The position numbers and the translations under genes are program-made. Below, in pieces: positions 7,338 to 15,942 of a stretch of DNA of 64,000 nucleotides. The stretch spans positions 26,813-90,812 of the forward strand of contig NZ_FNPK01000015.1 of the NCBI RefSeq assembly GCF_900107285.1. Reading direction: 5' to 3'. Numbering within the stretch: the stretch's first letter is position 1; the number at the start of each line of letters is the position of its first letter. The notes under the pieces were generated by a model. That model was not told the origin of the DNA and did not search any database. It saw only the letters and a program-made list of their open reading frames with translations. Source of the DNA: Acinetobacter kyonggiensis. GTDB taxonomy: Bacteria; Pseudomonadota; Gammaproteobacteria; Pseudomonadales; Moraxellaceae.

Positions 7338-9542
7338 ATGGAAATCAAGGTTAATTATCTCGACAACCTTCGACAAGAAGCCAAGTTCGATGACTTCTCG
7401 GTGATTGCCGATCAGCCGATTCGCTATAAAGGTGATGGTTCTGCACCCGGTCCGTTTGACTATTTTCTGGCATCATCGGCATTATGTGCGGCTTACTTTG
7501 TAAAAGTGTACTGCGCAGCGCGTGATATTCCGACTGACAATATTCGCCTGTCGCAGAATAATATTGTTGATCCAGAAAATCGCTACAAGCAGATTTTTAA
7601 AATTCAAGTTGAGCTGCCTGCCGATATTTCAGAAAAAGATCGCCAAGGCATTTTGCGCTCAATTGATCGCTGTACCGTAAAAAAAGTGATTCAAACAGGC
7701 CCAGAATTTATTATTGAAGAAGTAGAAAGCATTGATGCCGATGCACAAGCGTTGCTTATGCCAAGCTTGACTTCAGAAAACAGTACTTTTATTGCAGGTA
7801 AAGATCTGCCGTTAGAAGAAACCATTGCCAATATGTCCAGTATTTTGGCAGGCTTAGGCATGAAGATTGAAATATCTTCATGGCGTAACATTGTGCCGAA
7901 CGTGTGGTCTTTACATATTCGTGATGCACAATCACCAATGTGTTTCACCAATGGTAAAGGCTCAACCAAAGAAAGTGCTTTGGCTTCGGCACTGGGTGAA
8001 TTCATTGAGCGTTTAAATTGTAATTTCTTCTATAACGATCAGTTTTGGGGTCAAGACATTGCCCATGCTGAATTTGTGCATTATCCAGATGAAAAATGGT
8101 TTAAGCCGGGTGCAGAAGGTGAGTTACCGACTGAAATTCTTGATGAATATTGTTTAGAAATTTACAATCCCGATGATGAGCTGCTAGGTACGCATTTATA
8201 TGATACCAACTCAGGCAATACTGAGCGTGGCATTTGTTCGCTACCATTTGTACGTCATTCCGATGGCGAGGTGGTGTATTTCCCATCGAACTTAATTGAA
8301 AATTTATATTTAAGTAACGGTATGAGTGCAGGCAATACCTTGGCTGAAGCACAGGTACAATGTTTGTCAGAAATTTTTGAACGTGCTGTGAAACGTGAGA
8401 TTTTGGAAGGTGAAAAAACCTTACCTGACGTACCGCAAGACGTATTGGCGAAATATCCAAGTATTTTGGCAGGGATCAAAGGCTTAGAGGAACAAGGTTT
8501 TCCAGTATTGGTAAAAGATGCTTCATTGGGCGGAAAGTATCCTGTGATGTGCGTGACCTTAATGAATCCGCGTACGGGTGGTGTATTTGCCTCATTTGGG
8601 GCGCATCCAAAATTGGAAGTGGCATTAGAACGTAGTCTGACGGAATTGTTACAAGGTCGTAGTTTTGAAGGTCTCAATGACTTACCAAAACCAACCTTTA
8701 GCAGCAATGCCGTAACTGAACCGAATAACTTTGTTGAACACTTTATTGACTCTAGTGGTGTGGTGTCATGGCGCTTTTTTAGCTCGAAGTCAGAATATGA
8801 ATTTGTCGAGTGGGACTTTACCAATCAAGGTGAAAATTCCAATGCTGAAGAAGCTACGGCGTTATTTGGCATTCTTGAAGATATGGGCAAAGAAGTCTAC
8901 ATGGCGGTGTATAAGCATTTAGGTGCAACAGCTTGCCGTATTTTGGTGCCAGGTTATTCGGAAATTTATCTGGTTGAAGATTTAGTCTGGGACAACACCA
9001 ACAAAGCATTGTTATTCCGTGAAGATATCTTGAACTTACACCGCTTGGATGATGAACAGCTTGAAGCATTGGCTGAACGTCTAGAAGAAGTTGAAGTGGA
9101 TGATTACACCGACATCACCACATTGATTGGTATTGAGTTTGACGACAATACAGTTTGGGGACAGCTCACTATTCTTGAGTTGAAACTGCTGATTTATATT
9201 GCTTTACAAGCGTTTGAAGAAGCAAAAGAGCTCGTGGAAACCTTCCTTCAGTACAACACCAATACCGTTGAACGTGGATTGTTCTATCAGTGTATGAATG
9301 TGGTTCTAGAAGTCGAACTTGATGATGACATGGACTTGGATGATTATGAAGCCAATTTCCGCCGTATGTTTGGTGACGAACGTATGGATGCAGTCATTGC
9401 TTCGATGGACGGTAGTGTACGTTTCTACGGTTTAACAGAAACAAGTATGAAACTTGAAGGCTTAGACCGCCATTTACGTTTAATTGAAAGTTACAAAAAA
9501 CTGCATGCAGCACGTGCCAAAACGCTAGCTTTAGCCAGTTAA
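7338..9542 (+). CDS. ycaO: OsmC domain/YcaO domain fusion protein
   Basis: A 734-residue cytoplasmic protein. Residues 1-130 form an OsmC-like domain (GPFDYFLASSALCAAYFVKVYC, with conserved cysteines there and in DRCTVKK). Residues about 185-560 are the ATP-using YcaO domain (NGKGSTKESALASALGEFIER, then AEAQVQCLSEIFERAVKRE). The acidic C-terminal about 170 residues form the accessory helical region found in E. coli YcaO. E. coli YcaO is about 586 residues and lacks the OsmC part. E. coli YcaO has been linked to beta-methylthiolation of ribosomal protein S12 through RimO; no precursor peptide gene is visible here, so a housekeeping role is more likely than peptide cyclodehydration. The ATG follows AGGTG. 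The gene is monocistronic, with a structured leader before it and a strong terminator after it. Confidence 0.9.
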   Translation: MEIKVNYLDNLRQEAKFDDFSVIADQPIRYKGDGSAPGPFDYFLASSALCAAYFVKVYCAARDIPTDNIRLSQNNIVDPENRYKQIFKIQVELPADISEKDRQGILRSIDRCTVKKVIQTGPEFIIEEVESIDADAQALLMPSLTSENSTFIAGKDLPLEETIANMSSILAGLGMKIEISSWRNIVPNVWSLHIRDAQSPMCFTNGKGSTKESALASALGEFIERLNCNFFYNDQFWGQDIAHAEFVHYPDEKWFKPGAEGELPTEILDEYCLEIYNPDDELLGTHLYDTNSGNTERGICSLPFVRHSDGEVVYFPSNLIENLYLSNGMSAGNTLAEAQVQCLSEIFERAVKREILEGEKTLPDVPQDVLAKYPSILAGIKGLEEQGFPVLVKDASLGGKYPVMCVTLMNPRTGGVFASFGAHPKLEVALERSLTELLQGRSFEGLNDLPKPTFSSNAVTEPNNFVEHFIDSSGVVSWRFFSSKSEYEFVEWDFTNQGENSNAEEATALFGILEDMGKEVYMAVYKHLGATACRILVPGYSEIYLVEDLVWDNTNKALLFREDILNLHRLDDEQLEALAERLEEVEVDDYTDITTLIGIEFDDNTVWGQLTILELKLLIYIALQAFEEAKELVETFLQYNTNTVERGLFYQCMNVVLEVELDDDMDLDDYEANFRRMFGDERMDAVIASMDGSVRFYGLTETSMKLEGLDRHLRLIESYKKLHAARAKTLALAS

Positions 9543-9616
9543 GATTAGAGTCATCGCAAGGAGCAACCACAAGTATGACGGGGTTGCGCCTAGTGCTGGC
9601 TGAGTTATTAAAGTTT

Positions 9617-9661
9617 AAAAAAGCAAAATTGAAAAACTCAGATATTCAATTTTGCTTTTTT
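9617..9661. terminator. Strong bidirectional intrinsic terminator
   Basis: AAAAAAGCAAAATTGAA (9617-9633) is the exact complement of 9645-9661, giving a hairpin with A-tract and T-tract flanks. It serves ycaO and the converging regulator gene. Confidence 0.85.
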
Positions 9662-9704
9662 ATGCTTAGATTCTCAAATAAAGTGCAATAAAGATGAATG
9701 CGGC

Positions 9705-10796
9705 TTAGAGTAATTTTAAAAAATAATCTCTATAGTTGTTGTCTTGTGGAAGCAATTCCAAAAGACGCTGTACCGCATCAATCCGTTCAGGAACACGACC
9801 AATAATTCGTAACAATTGATCAATATCTTGCATCTGATAAATAAGATGGCTGAGTCGTGCATCAAAACAGTTACGCCATGTACTTAAAAATGGACTTTCA
9901 GATTTGCTGAGAAAACTTCCTTTATATAATGCGAAAGTACTGGCAAGAAAGCCTGCATTTAAGGATTGTTCGGCTCTTAAAAAATCACATTGAATTTCAC
10001 AGCTTAATTTGTAAATGCGGGGTTCAATACAATTTGGCAGTAAGTTGCGCAGTTGGGAAAGCTCGGCTTTAAGTGTCTTAATGCTGACATCGCGTTCGCC
10101 GTACAAAGCATAATGCAATTCATCTAAACCAATTCCATTTTTATGTAAGGCTAAAATACACAGGATCTCAATTTGTCGGTGACTCAGGGTTAAAACCTGC
10201 TGATTAAACTGAATCCAAGGTGTACCTAAGGCTTTAATGTACAGGACATTTTTCTGCTCAAACTGTATGGCACGTTGTACCAAATCTGCACAACGCTCAA
10301 CTGCAAGTAAACCGAGTGGCGTATGCTTTTTATATTTGGTTGAAAGGTTGATAATGCCATGAAACTGACCCGAGCTGGGATCAAGAATCGGTGCTGCATA
10401 GCACACCCAGTCCCGCACGCTGTCCATTTGATTTTCATGCGAGTAAACGCAGCTAGAGGTATGGCTGTTTAGTGTCAGTCCAATGGCATTGGTTCCAACT
10501 GCCTGAGTTGACCAATGTCCACCTTCAATGAAATGAACCTGCTCGGCAGAAGAAAGCATAGCTGAGCTGCTCCATGTCCATAACAATGTACCGTGATGAT
10601 CCGTTAAACCAATCGCCATGCCAGAATCATCGGCAATTTTAAGCAAATCAGCATAATTATGCTGAATAGAACGGCGGAACAATGAAGGCTGAGATTCTTG
10701 CGGCAGGGTTAAAATAGGCGCTGCATGAACCGCAGCCAGATTGACCAAATGCGTAGTTTGCAATGCTTGAGCATGTGCTTTATTGAACAGGTTCAT
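9705..10796 (-). CDS. GAF-domain transcriptional regulator, probable acetoin-cluster regulator
   Basis: A 363-residue protein. Residues about 25-190 look like the GAF sensor domain of AcoR-type activators (DDSGMAIGLTDHHGTLLWTW, GTNAIGLTLN, then YAAPILDPSSGQFHGIINLS). The C-terminal part has a winged-helix-like segment (LSHRQIEILCILALHKNGIG, then SIKTLKAELSQLRNLLPN). The AAA+ sigma-54-contacting domain of classical AcoR is absent, so it should act on a sigma-70 promoter. The start at 10796 has a good AAGGAAT ribosome-binding site; the frame is open to 10871, but that extension lacks one. It lies next to lipA and the aco operon. Control of acetoin catabolism is inferred from position and the AcoR-like sensor. 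Confidence 0.8.
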   Translation of the reverse strand: MNLFNKAHAQALQTTHLVNLAAVHAAPILTLPQESQPSLFRRSIQHNYADLLKIADDSGMAIGLTDHHGTLLWTWSSSAMLSSAEQVHFIEGGHWSTQAVGTNAIGLTLNSHTSSCVYSHENQMDSVRDWVCYAAPILDPSSGQFHGIINLSTKYKKHTPLGLLAVERCADLVQRAIQFEQKNVLYIKALGTPWIQFNQQVLTLSHRQIEILCILALHKNGIGLDELHYALYGERDVSIKTLKAELSQLRNLLPNCIEPRIYKLSCEIQCDFLRAEQSLNAGFLASTFALYKGSFLSKSESPFLSTWRNCFDARLSHLIYQMQDIDQLLRIIGRVPERIDAVQRLLELLPQDNNYRDYFLKLL

Positions 10797-11036
10797 ATCA
10801 TATTCCTTTATGATTGGGCTGCAATATCCATAATGCCCAGTGCCTATTTCTATTCTCATATTACAAGCCATCTATCTTTTTATCTATGGCCTGATCTTTG
10901 GTTAGTCGTACTTATTGTAGGCTTACTTTAGAACCCTCTTGATCAACAAGAAATACTTATTTCTGACTCAAATGTTAAAAAAAGTAACTGTTTTGCTAGA
11001 AATATACTTTGGCAAAATTGGTGAGCTATTTTCTCA

Positions 11037-12020
11037 TTATGTGCGTTTATCCCGTTTAAATGGCTTGGGCACAGGTTCACCATAATATTGACGGTCGGCA
11101 AAATAGCTAGAACGTACCATTGGTGCACTCCAAATATTTTTAAAGCCCAAACGCTCTCCATGTATTTGATAGTGTTCAAACTCTTGCAAAGAAACAAAGC
11201 GTTGAATAGGCGCATGTGACTTAGATGGCTGTAGATATTGGCCAATGGTTACATAATCGACCCAGTGATCACTCAGGTCATTCAGCAGAACAATGACTTC
11301 AGCTTCCACTTCACCTAAGCCGACCATCAGCCCGCATTTGGTTGAAACATCTGGACAGTATTCTTTAAACTTTCGCAGCAAATCAAGCGAATGTGCATAG
11401 TCAGAACCGGGGCGCATAGCACGGTACAGGCGAGGAACGGTTTCAATATTATGGTTAAAAACATCAGGTGGATTTTCACTGAGAATTTTTAACGCAATAT
11501 CCAGACGACCGCGAAAATCAGGAACTAAAACTTCAATTAAGGTTTCTGGGCTAGTTTGGCGAATTTCTTGAATACAGTCAGCAAAATGCTGAGCACCGCC
11601 ATCTTTTAAGTCATCTCGGTCTACCGAAGTAATGACCACATATTTTAAATCCAGATTTTTAACCGTTTCGGCCAAGTGCCGTGGTTCATCAGGATCCAAT
11701 ATATTGGGTCTGCCATGCGCGACATCGCAAAACGGGCATCGGCGCGTACAGATATCGCCCATAATCATAAAAGTTGCGGTGCCACCGCCAAAGCATTGCG
11801 GCAGGTTGGGGCAAGCAGCTTCTTCACAGACAGTATGCAGTTTTTGCTGGCGTAATAAGTCTTTGATCTGCCTGATTTCTTCAGGATGGCTGATTTTGGC
11901 ACGAATCCATTCTGGCTTTTGCAGGATCTTTTCGGTGGCAATAATTTTAACTGGGATGCGTGCAAGTTTCTCTGCACCCCTTAATTTTTGACCTGTTTGA
12001 ACAGCGTGTTTTAAATCCAT
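11037..12020 (-). CDS. lipA: Lipoyl synthase
   Basis: Radical-SAM enzyme that inserts two sulfurs into protein-bound octanoyl groups to make lipoyl cofactor. With the start at 12020 it has 327 residues: auxiliary cluster cysteines C65, C70 and C76 ([12 protein letters not shown]), the radical-SAM CxxxCxxC at C91, C95 and C98 (CTRRCPFC), and the C-terminal RSSY at about 303-306. All expected ligands are present. The frame extends to an ATG at 12065; neither start has a good ribosome-binding site, and 12020 gives the usual family N-terminus. It lies divergent to acoA, whose complex needs a lipoylated E2, so it is probably an acetoin-induced paralogue of a housekeeping lipA elsewhere. Confidence 0.92.
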   Translation of the reverse strand: MDLKHAVQTGQKLRGAEKLARIPVKIIATEKILQKPEWIRAKISHPEEIRQIKDLLRQQKLHTVCEEAACPNLPQCFGGGTATFMIMGDICTRRCPFCDVAHGRPNILDPDEPRHLAETVKNLDLKYVVITSVDRDDLKDGGAQHFADCIQEIRQTSPETLIEVLVPDFRGRLDIALKILSENPPDVFNHNIETVPRLYRAMRPGSDYAHSLDLLRKFKEYCPDVSTKCGLMVGLGEVEAEVIVLLNDLSDHWVDYVTIGQYLQPSKSHAPIQRFVSLQEFEHYQIHGERLGFKNIWSAPMVRSSYFADRQYYGEPVPKPFKRDKRT

Positions 12021-12382
12021 TTTAAATAGTCCATTAAATAAAATAATTAAAATATGAGAGAACATTATTATTTATAATGTCAAACCCTGTTTATATTACT
12101 TAAATTAAATAATTCAAATAAAAATAACAACAATATTAAACAAAGGTTGGTTAAAAGTTGGTTTTGATGGTTTTTTGATGATTAATAAAAAATTACAAAT
12201 ATTAAATTACTTCAAATTATTGTTTTTAATTACTTTATTTTGAGTAATTGTGCTTTTGCTATTTAGTCTAATATTAAAATAAATAGAAATATTTTTATAT
12301 AAACAAATAAATTCTGAATATTAATTTAGAGTTTTTACATTATAAATTTTGCTTTTTATAGTAAAGAGAAAGGATTAAGAAT
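12021..12382. promoter_or_regulatory. AT-rich divergent control region between lipA and acoA
   Basis: A 362-base intergenic region, extremely AT-rich, with no reading frame of note. It must contain the promoters of both lipA and the aco operon. The only conspicuous pattern is a set of short direct repeats at 12146-12172, listed separately. I saw no sigma-54 type GG/GC promoter, in keeping with the regulator lacking an AAA+ domain. Confidence 0.6.
12146..12172 (+). promoter_or_regulatory. Helically phased direct repeats, candidate activator site
   Basis: GTTGGTT occurs at 12146-12152 and again at 12157-12163, an 11-bp period (one helical turn). A related GATGGTT follows at 12166-12172. Direct repeats at this spacing are common for winged-helix regulators; binding by the adjacent GAF regulator is inference. 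Confidence 0.4.
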
Positions 12383-13345
12383 ATGCAATTAACGGAAGAG
12401 CAATTGCTAGCTGCATATAAGCGTATGCGAGATATTCGTGAATTTGAGGATCGGCTTCACGATGAAAATAATACTGGCGATATCCCCGGCTTCATTCATT
12501 TATACAGTGGTGAAGAAGCCGTTGCTGTTGGGATTTGCGAAAATTTAACCGATAAAGATTTTATTACCTCGACCCACCGTGGACATGGTCACTGCATTGC
12601 CAAAGGTTGCGATATTCACGGCATGATGCTGGAAATTTTTGGTAAGGATGACGGTCTGTGCCGCGGTAAAGGTGGTTCGATGCACATTGCCGATCTGGAT
12701 AAAGGCATGTTGGGTGCAAACGGTATTGTCGGCGGTGGCCCACCTTTGGCGATTGGGGCGGCTTTAAGCGCCAAAACATTAAAAACGGGCGGCATCGGTT
12801 TGTCCTTTACTGGTGACGGTGGTTCAAATCAGGGCCTCACCTTTGAAGCAATCAATATGGCGGTGGTTTTAAAACTTCCTGTTATTTTTGTTTTTGAAAA
12901 CAATGGCTTTGGTGAAGGTACTGCGCATGATTATGCCGTGGGCAGCAAAGATATTGCAGGGCGCGCCGCGGGGTTTGGTCTACCGGCTGAAAAAGTGGAT
13001 GGAACAGATTTTTTTGCGGTTTATGAGGTTGCACAAAAGGCCATTGAACGGGCGCGTCGTGGTGAAGGGCCGAGCGTGATTGAAACGGTCACTAACCGTT
13101 TTTATGGTCATTTTGAAGGTGATCCGGGGCTGATCCGTTCCAAAGAAGAACTGGATTATGTGAAAGAGCATAAAGATCCACTAAAAATTTTCCGTGAAAA
13201 AGTCAAAGGCAAAATTGATGAAGCCAAACTGGATGCGATTGATGCAGCTTCAAAAGCCAATGTTGATGATGCTGTAGCCAAAGCGCGCGCAGCAAAATAT
13301 CCAGAAGTTTCCCAACTACTTACCGATGTTTACGTCTCTTACTAA
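12383..13345 (+). CDS. acoA: Acetoin dehydrogenase E1 component, alpha subunit
   Basis: A 320-residue thiamine-diphosphate-dependent E1 alpha subunit. The ThDP/Mg motif reads FTGDGGSNQG and continues to VFENNGFGEGT. The conserved STHRGHGHCIAKG and RGKGGSMHIAD segments match the acetoin/pyruvate E1 alpha family. With AcoB it cleaves acetoin to acetaldehyde and passes an acetyl group to the lipoyl arm of AcoC. The ATG follows AAAGGA at good spacing. It is first gene of a plus-strand operon acoA-acoB-acoC-lpd. A branched-chain 2-oxoacid E1 is excluded mainly by the neighbouring butanediol/acetoin dehydrogenases and the AcoR-like sensor. Confidence 0.93.
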   Translation: MQLTEEQLLAAYKRMRDIREFEDRLHDENNTGDIPGFIHLYSGEEAVAVGICENLTDKDFITSTHRGHGHCIAKGCDIHGMMLEIFGKDDGLCRGKGGSMHIADLDKGMLGANGIVGGGPPLAIGAALSAKTLKTGGIGLSFTGDGGSNQGLTFEAINMAVVLKLPVIFVFENNGFGEGTAHDYAVGSKDIAGRAAGFGLPAEKVDGTDFFAVYEVAQKAIERARRGEGPSVIETVTNRFYGHFEGDPGLIRSKEELDYVKEHKDPLKIFREKVKGKIDEAKLDAIDAASKANVDDAVAKARAAKYPEVSQLLTDVYVSY

Positions 13346-13360
13346 AGGAATAGTAAAGCA

Positions 13361-14380
13361 ATGCCAAATAAAAGTTATCGAAATGCGATTAAAGAAGCGA
13401 TTGAATCAGAAATGCGCCGTGATCCTTCGGTCATTGTGGTGGGTGAAGATGTCCGTGGCGGTCATGGCGGCAAAAATACCGACGACAATAAACTGGAAGG
13501 TTTTGGCGGTGTATTGGGTGTTACCAAAGGTTTATGGACAGAATTCGGTTCAGAGCGCGTTATTGATACTCCAATTACCGAATCTGCCATTATCGGTATG
13601 GCAGCGGGGGCAGCCGCAACAGGCTTACGTCCTGTGGCTGACCTGATGTTCATGGACTTCTACGGTGTGTGCTATGACATGCTGTATAACCAAGCAGCAA
13701 AATTCCGCTATATGTTCGGTGGTAAGGCCAAAGCACCAATGGTGGTACGCGGCATGATCGGTGCTGGTTTTTCTGCCGCAGCACAGCATTCACAGTCTCC
13801 TTATAATGTCTTTGCCTCAGTTCCCGGCTTAAAAGTCGTTGTACCGTCTAGTGCTTATGATGTGAAAGGCTTACTGATTCAAGCCATTCGTGATGATGAT
13901 CCAGTGGTGTTCTGTGAGCATAAATTGCTGTATGACATCAAGGGTGAAGTGCCCGATGAGGCTTATACGATTCCTTTTGGCGTGGCGAACTATACCCGTG
14001 AAGGGACGGATGTCACCATCATTGCCTTAAGCTTAATGGTGCATCGCGCCAATGAAGTTGCAGACAAGCTGGCGAAAGAGGGCATATCAGTTGAAGTCGT
14101 AGACCCTCGAACCATTTCACCTTTGGATGAAGAAGGTATTTTAGAGTCGGTTGCTTCAACTGGTCGTGTTGTGATTGTCGATGAATCTGCTGCCCGCTGT
14201 GGCTTTGCCCACGATGTTGCAGCGCTGATTGCACAAAAAGGCTTCCACTATTTAAAAGCGCCAATTGAGTTGGTTACTCCACCGCATTCACCTGTACCAT
14301 TTTCCCCTGTGCTAGAAAAAGAATGGCTGCCAAGTGCAGCGCGTATTGAACAGGCTGTACGTAAAACTTTGGAGGCTTAG
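13361..14380 (+). CDS. acoB: Acetoin dehydrogenase E1 component, beta subunit
   Basis: A 339-residue transketolase-like beta subunit, partner of AcoA. It begins YRNAIKEAIESEMRRDPSV with VVGEDVRGG, then RVIDTPITESAIIGMAAGAA and the C-terminal transketolase domain (VEVVDPRTISPLDEEGI and TPPHSPVPFSPVLEKEW). The 15-nt gap from acoA and the 1-nt gap to the acoC start point to translational coupling within one operon. Length and motifs are standard for the family. Confidence 0.93.
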   Translation: MPNKSYRNAIKEAIESEMRRDPSVIVVGEDVRGGHGGKNTDDNKLEGFGGVLGVTKGLWTEFGSERVIDTPITESAIIGMAAGAAATGLRPVADLMFMDFYGVCYDMLYNQAAKFRYMFGGKAKAPMVVRGMIGAGFSAAAQHSQSPYNVFASVPGLKVVVPSSAYDVKGLLIQAIRDDDPVVFCEHKLLYDIKGEVPDEAYTIPFGVANYTREGTDVTIIALSLMVHRANEVADKLAKEGISVEVVDPRTISPLDEEGILESVASTGRVVIVDESAARCGFAHDVAALIAQKGFHYLKAPIELVTPPHSPVPFSPVLEKEWLPSAARIEQAVRKTLEA

Positions 14381-14381
14381 G

Positions 14382-15932
14382 ATGAGCGAAATTAAAACCT
14401 TAGAAATCCCCAAATGGGGGCTGTCCATGGAAGAGGGCACCATTGCCCAGTGGCTCATCCAAGAGGGTGAACATTTTACCAAAGGGCAGGAAATTTGTGA
14501 GATTGAAACCACAAAAATCGTCAATGTGCTGGAAGCGCCATTCGAAGGCACATTGCGTAAAATTCTCGCAAAAAATGGGGATACTTTAATTGTCGGTGGC
14601 TTTATTGCAGTGTGCGCTGAACCGCAGGTTGCAGATGCAGAGATTGATGCCTTTGTTCAGTCTTTGGGCGGTACACCTGTAGCTGCAAGCGAAACAAAAA
14701 GCGAAACAAAAACAGTTGAAGCCGTTGTGGAAAAAACTGCACCAGTTCAGGCTGAAACCGCAGCACAAGTTGTACCTGTGCAAAATAGCATTTCAAAAGC
14801 CTCAAAGCCTACTGTTCAAGGCTGTTATGTGATTCCTACAGCACTGCAAGGCTATCAGCGGTCTGAAGATATTTTCGCAACCCCGCATGCGCAAAAGCTG
14901 GCAGAGAAGCATCAAGTCAATTTGGCAAAAATTACTGGATCTGGGCGTTCAGGCCGCATCAGTGTCAATGATATTCAAACCGCTGTAATCACAGCGGGCG
15001 GTCAGTGGCCAGATATTCGTCATCAAGCCAGCGGTAAAGCGGTCAAATCGACTGCCGATGACAGCCAAATTGCCGCCACGCCAGTCGCACGTCGCCTAGC
15101 CAAACAATGGGGCATTAATTTACATGACTGCCGTGCCTCTGGTTCGCGCGGCCGTATTTGCAAGGAAGATGTTGAAGCTTTTTATGCACGTGACAATCCA
15201 AGTGTGAGCCATACGGAATGTGCGTCTGCACCCGCTCCATCTGCCGCAGTGACTACAATTGCCATGAATGGCATGCGCAAAGCAATAGCTTCACGCTTAC
15301 AGTCTGCTAAACGCAATGCACCACATTTCCGCTTAATTGCTGATTTAAATGTCAATGCTATTCAGGCGCTGCGCAGCCAAATTAATGCCACGGTTCCGCA
15401 GGTTAAGCTGTCGATAAATGACATGCTGATTAAAGCTGCCGCTGCTGCCTTGATGAAAGTGCCGCAAGTCAATGTACAGTTTGATGAAGAAAATCAGCAG
15501 ATTTTACAGTTTGAGCATGCCGATATTTCTATCGCGGTTGCCATTGAAAATGGCTTGATCACGCCAATTGTGAAAGCGGCGAATAAAAAGTCTTTAGCAG
15601 AAATTTCTGCCGAGGTACGGGATTTAGCCACACGCGCCAAAATAGGAAAGCTTGCGCCAGATGAATTTCAAGGCGGCAGTTTCAGCATTTCAAATTTGGG
15701 CATGCTGGGCGTGAAGCAGTTTGATGCAATTATCAATCCACCACAGGGTGCTATTTTGGCCTTAGGCGCATCGGAGCAGCGTGCAGTAATTGAAAATGAC
15801 CAGATCGTGATCCGCCAAATGGTAACAGCAACTTTGTCTTGCGATCACCGTGTGATTGACGGTGCTCTAGGTGCGAAATTTTTAGCAGCTTTTAAGCAGT
15901 TTGTTGAAAATCCTGCATTGATTTTGGTGTAG
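14382..15932 (+). CDS. acoC: Acetoin dehydrogenase E2, dihydrolipoamide acetyltransferase with two E3-binding domains
   Basis: A 516-residue E2 core. The N-terminal lipoyl domain has its target lysine at about K45 (EIETTKIVN). A long flexible linker follows, then two peripheral subunit-binding domains in tandem: about 165-202 (ATPHAQKLAEKHQVNLAKI) and about 231-268 (ATPVARRLAKQWGINLHDC). The catalytic acetyltransferase domain starts at about 290 and carries His489 and Asp493 in CDHRVIDGALG. Most E2 proteins have only one E3/E1-binding domain. The frame is open from 14334, but the ATG at 14382 with GGAGG upstream is the obvious start; the acoB stop is only 1 nt upstream. It transfers the acetyl group from acetoin cleavage to CoA. 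Confidence 0.92.
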   Translation: MSEIKTLEIPKWGLSMEEGTIAQWLIQEGEHFTKGQEICEIETTKIVNVLEAPFEGTLRKILAKNGDTLIVGGFIAVCAEPQVADAEIDAFVQSLGGTPVAASETKSETKTVEAVVEKTAPVQAETAAQVVPVQNSISKASKPTVQGCYVIPTALQGYQRSEDIFATPHAQKLAEKHQVNLAKITGSGRSGRISVNDIQTAVITAGGQWPDIRHQASGKAVKSTADDSQIAATPVARRLAKQWGINLHDCRASGSRGRICKEDVEAFYARDNPSVSHTECASAPAPSAAVTTIAMNGMRKAIASRLQSAKRNAPHFRLIADLNVNAIQALRSQINATVPQVKLSINDMLIKAAAAALMKVPQVNVQFDEENQQILQFEHADISIAVAIENGLITPIVKAANKKSLAEISAEVRDLATRAKIGKLAPDEFQGGSFSISNLGMLGVKQFDAIINPPQGAILALGASEQRAVIENDQIVIRQMVTATLSCDHRVIDGALGAKFLAAFKQFVENPALILV

Positions 15933-15942
15933 GAGATTGAAC

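Noticed and set aside
8255..8824. Long minus-strand frame opposite ycaO (189 codons) and similar frames opposite other genes
   Set aside because: Antisense shadows of strong coding regions; translations are low-complexity and match nothing.
12021..12382. Possible sigma-54 promoter for the aco operon
   Set aside because: Looked for the GG/GC pair expected with classical AcoR; none seen, and the regulator lacks the AAA+ domain that would need it.
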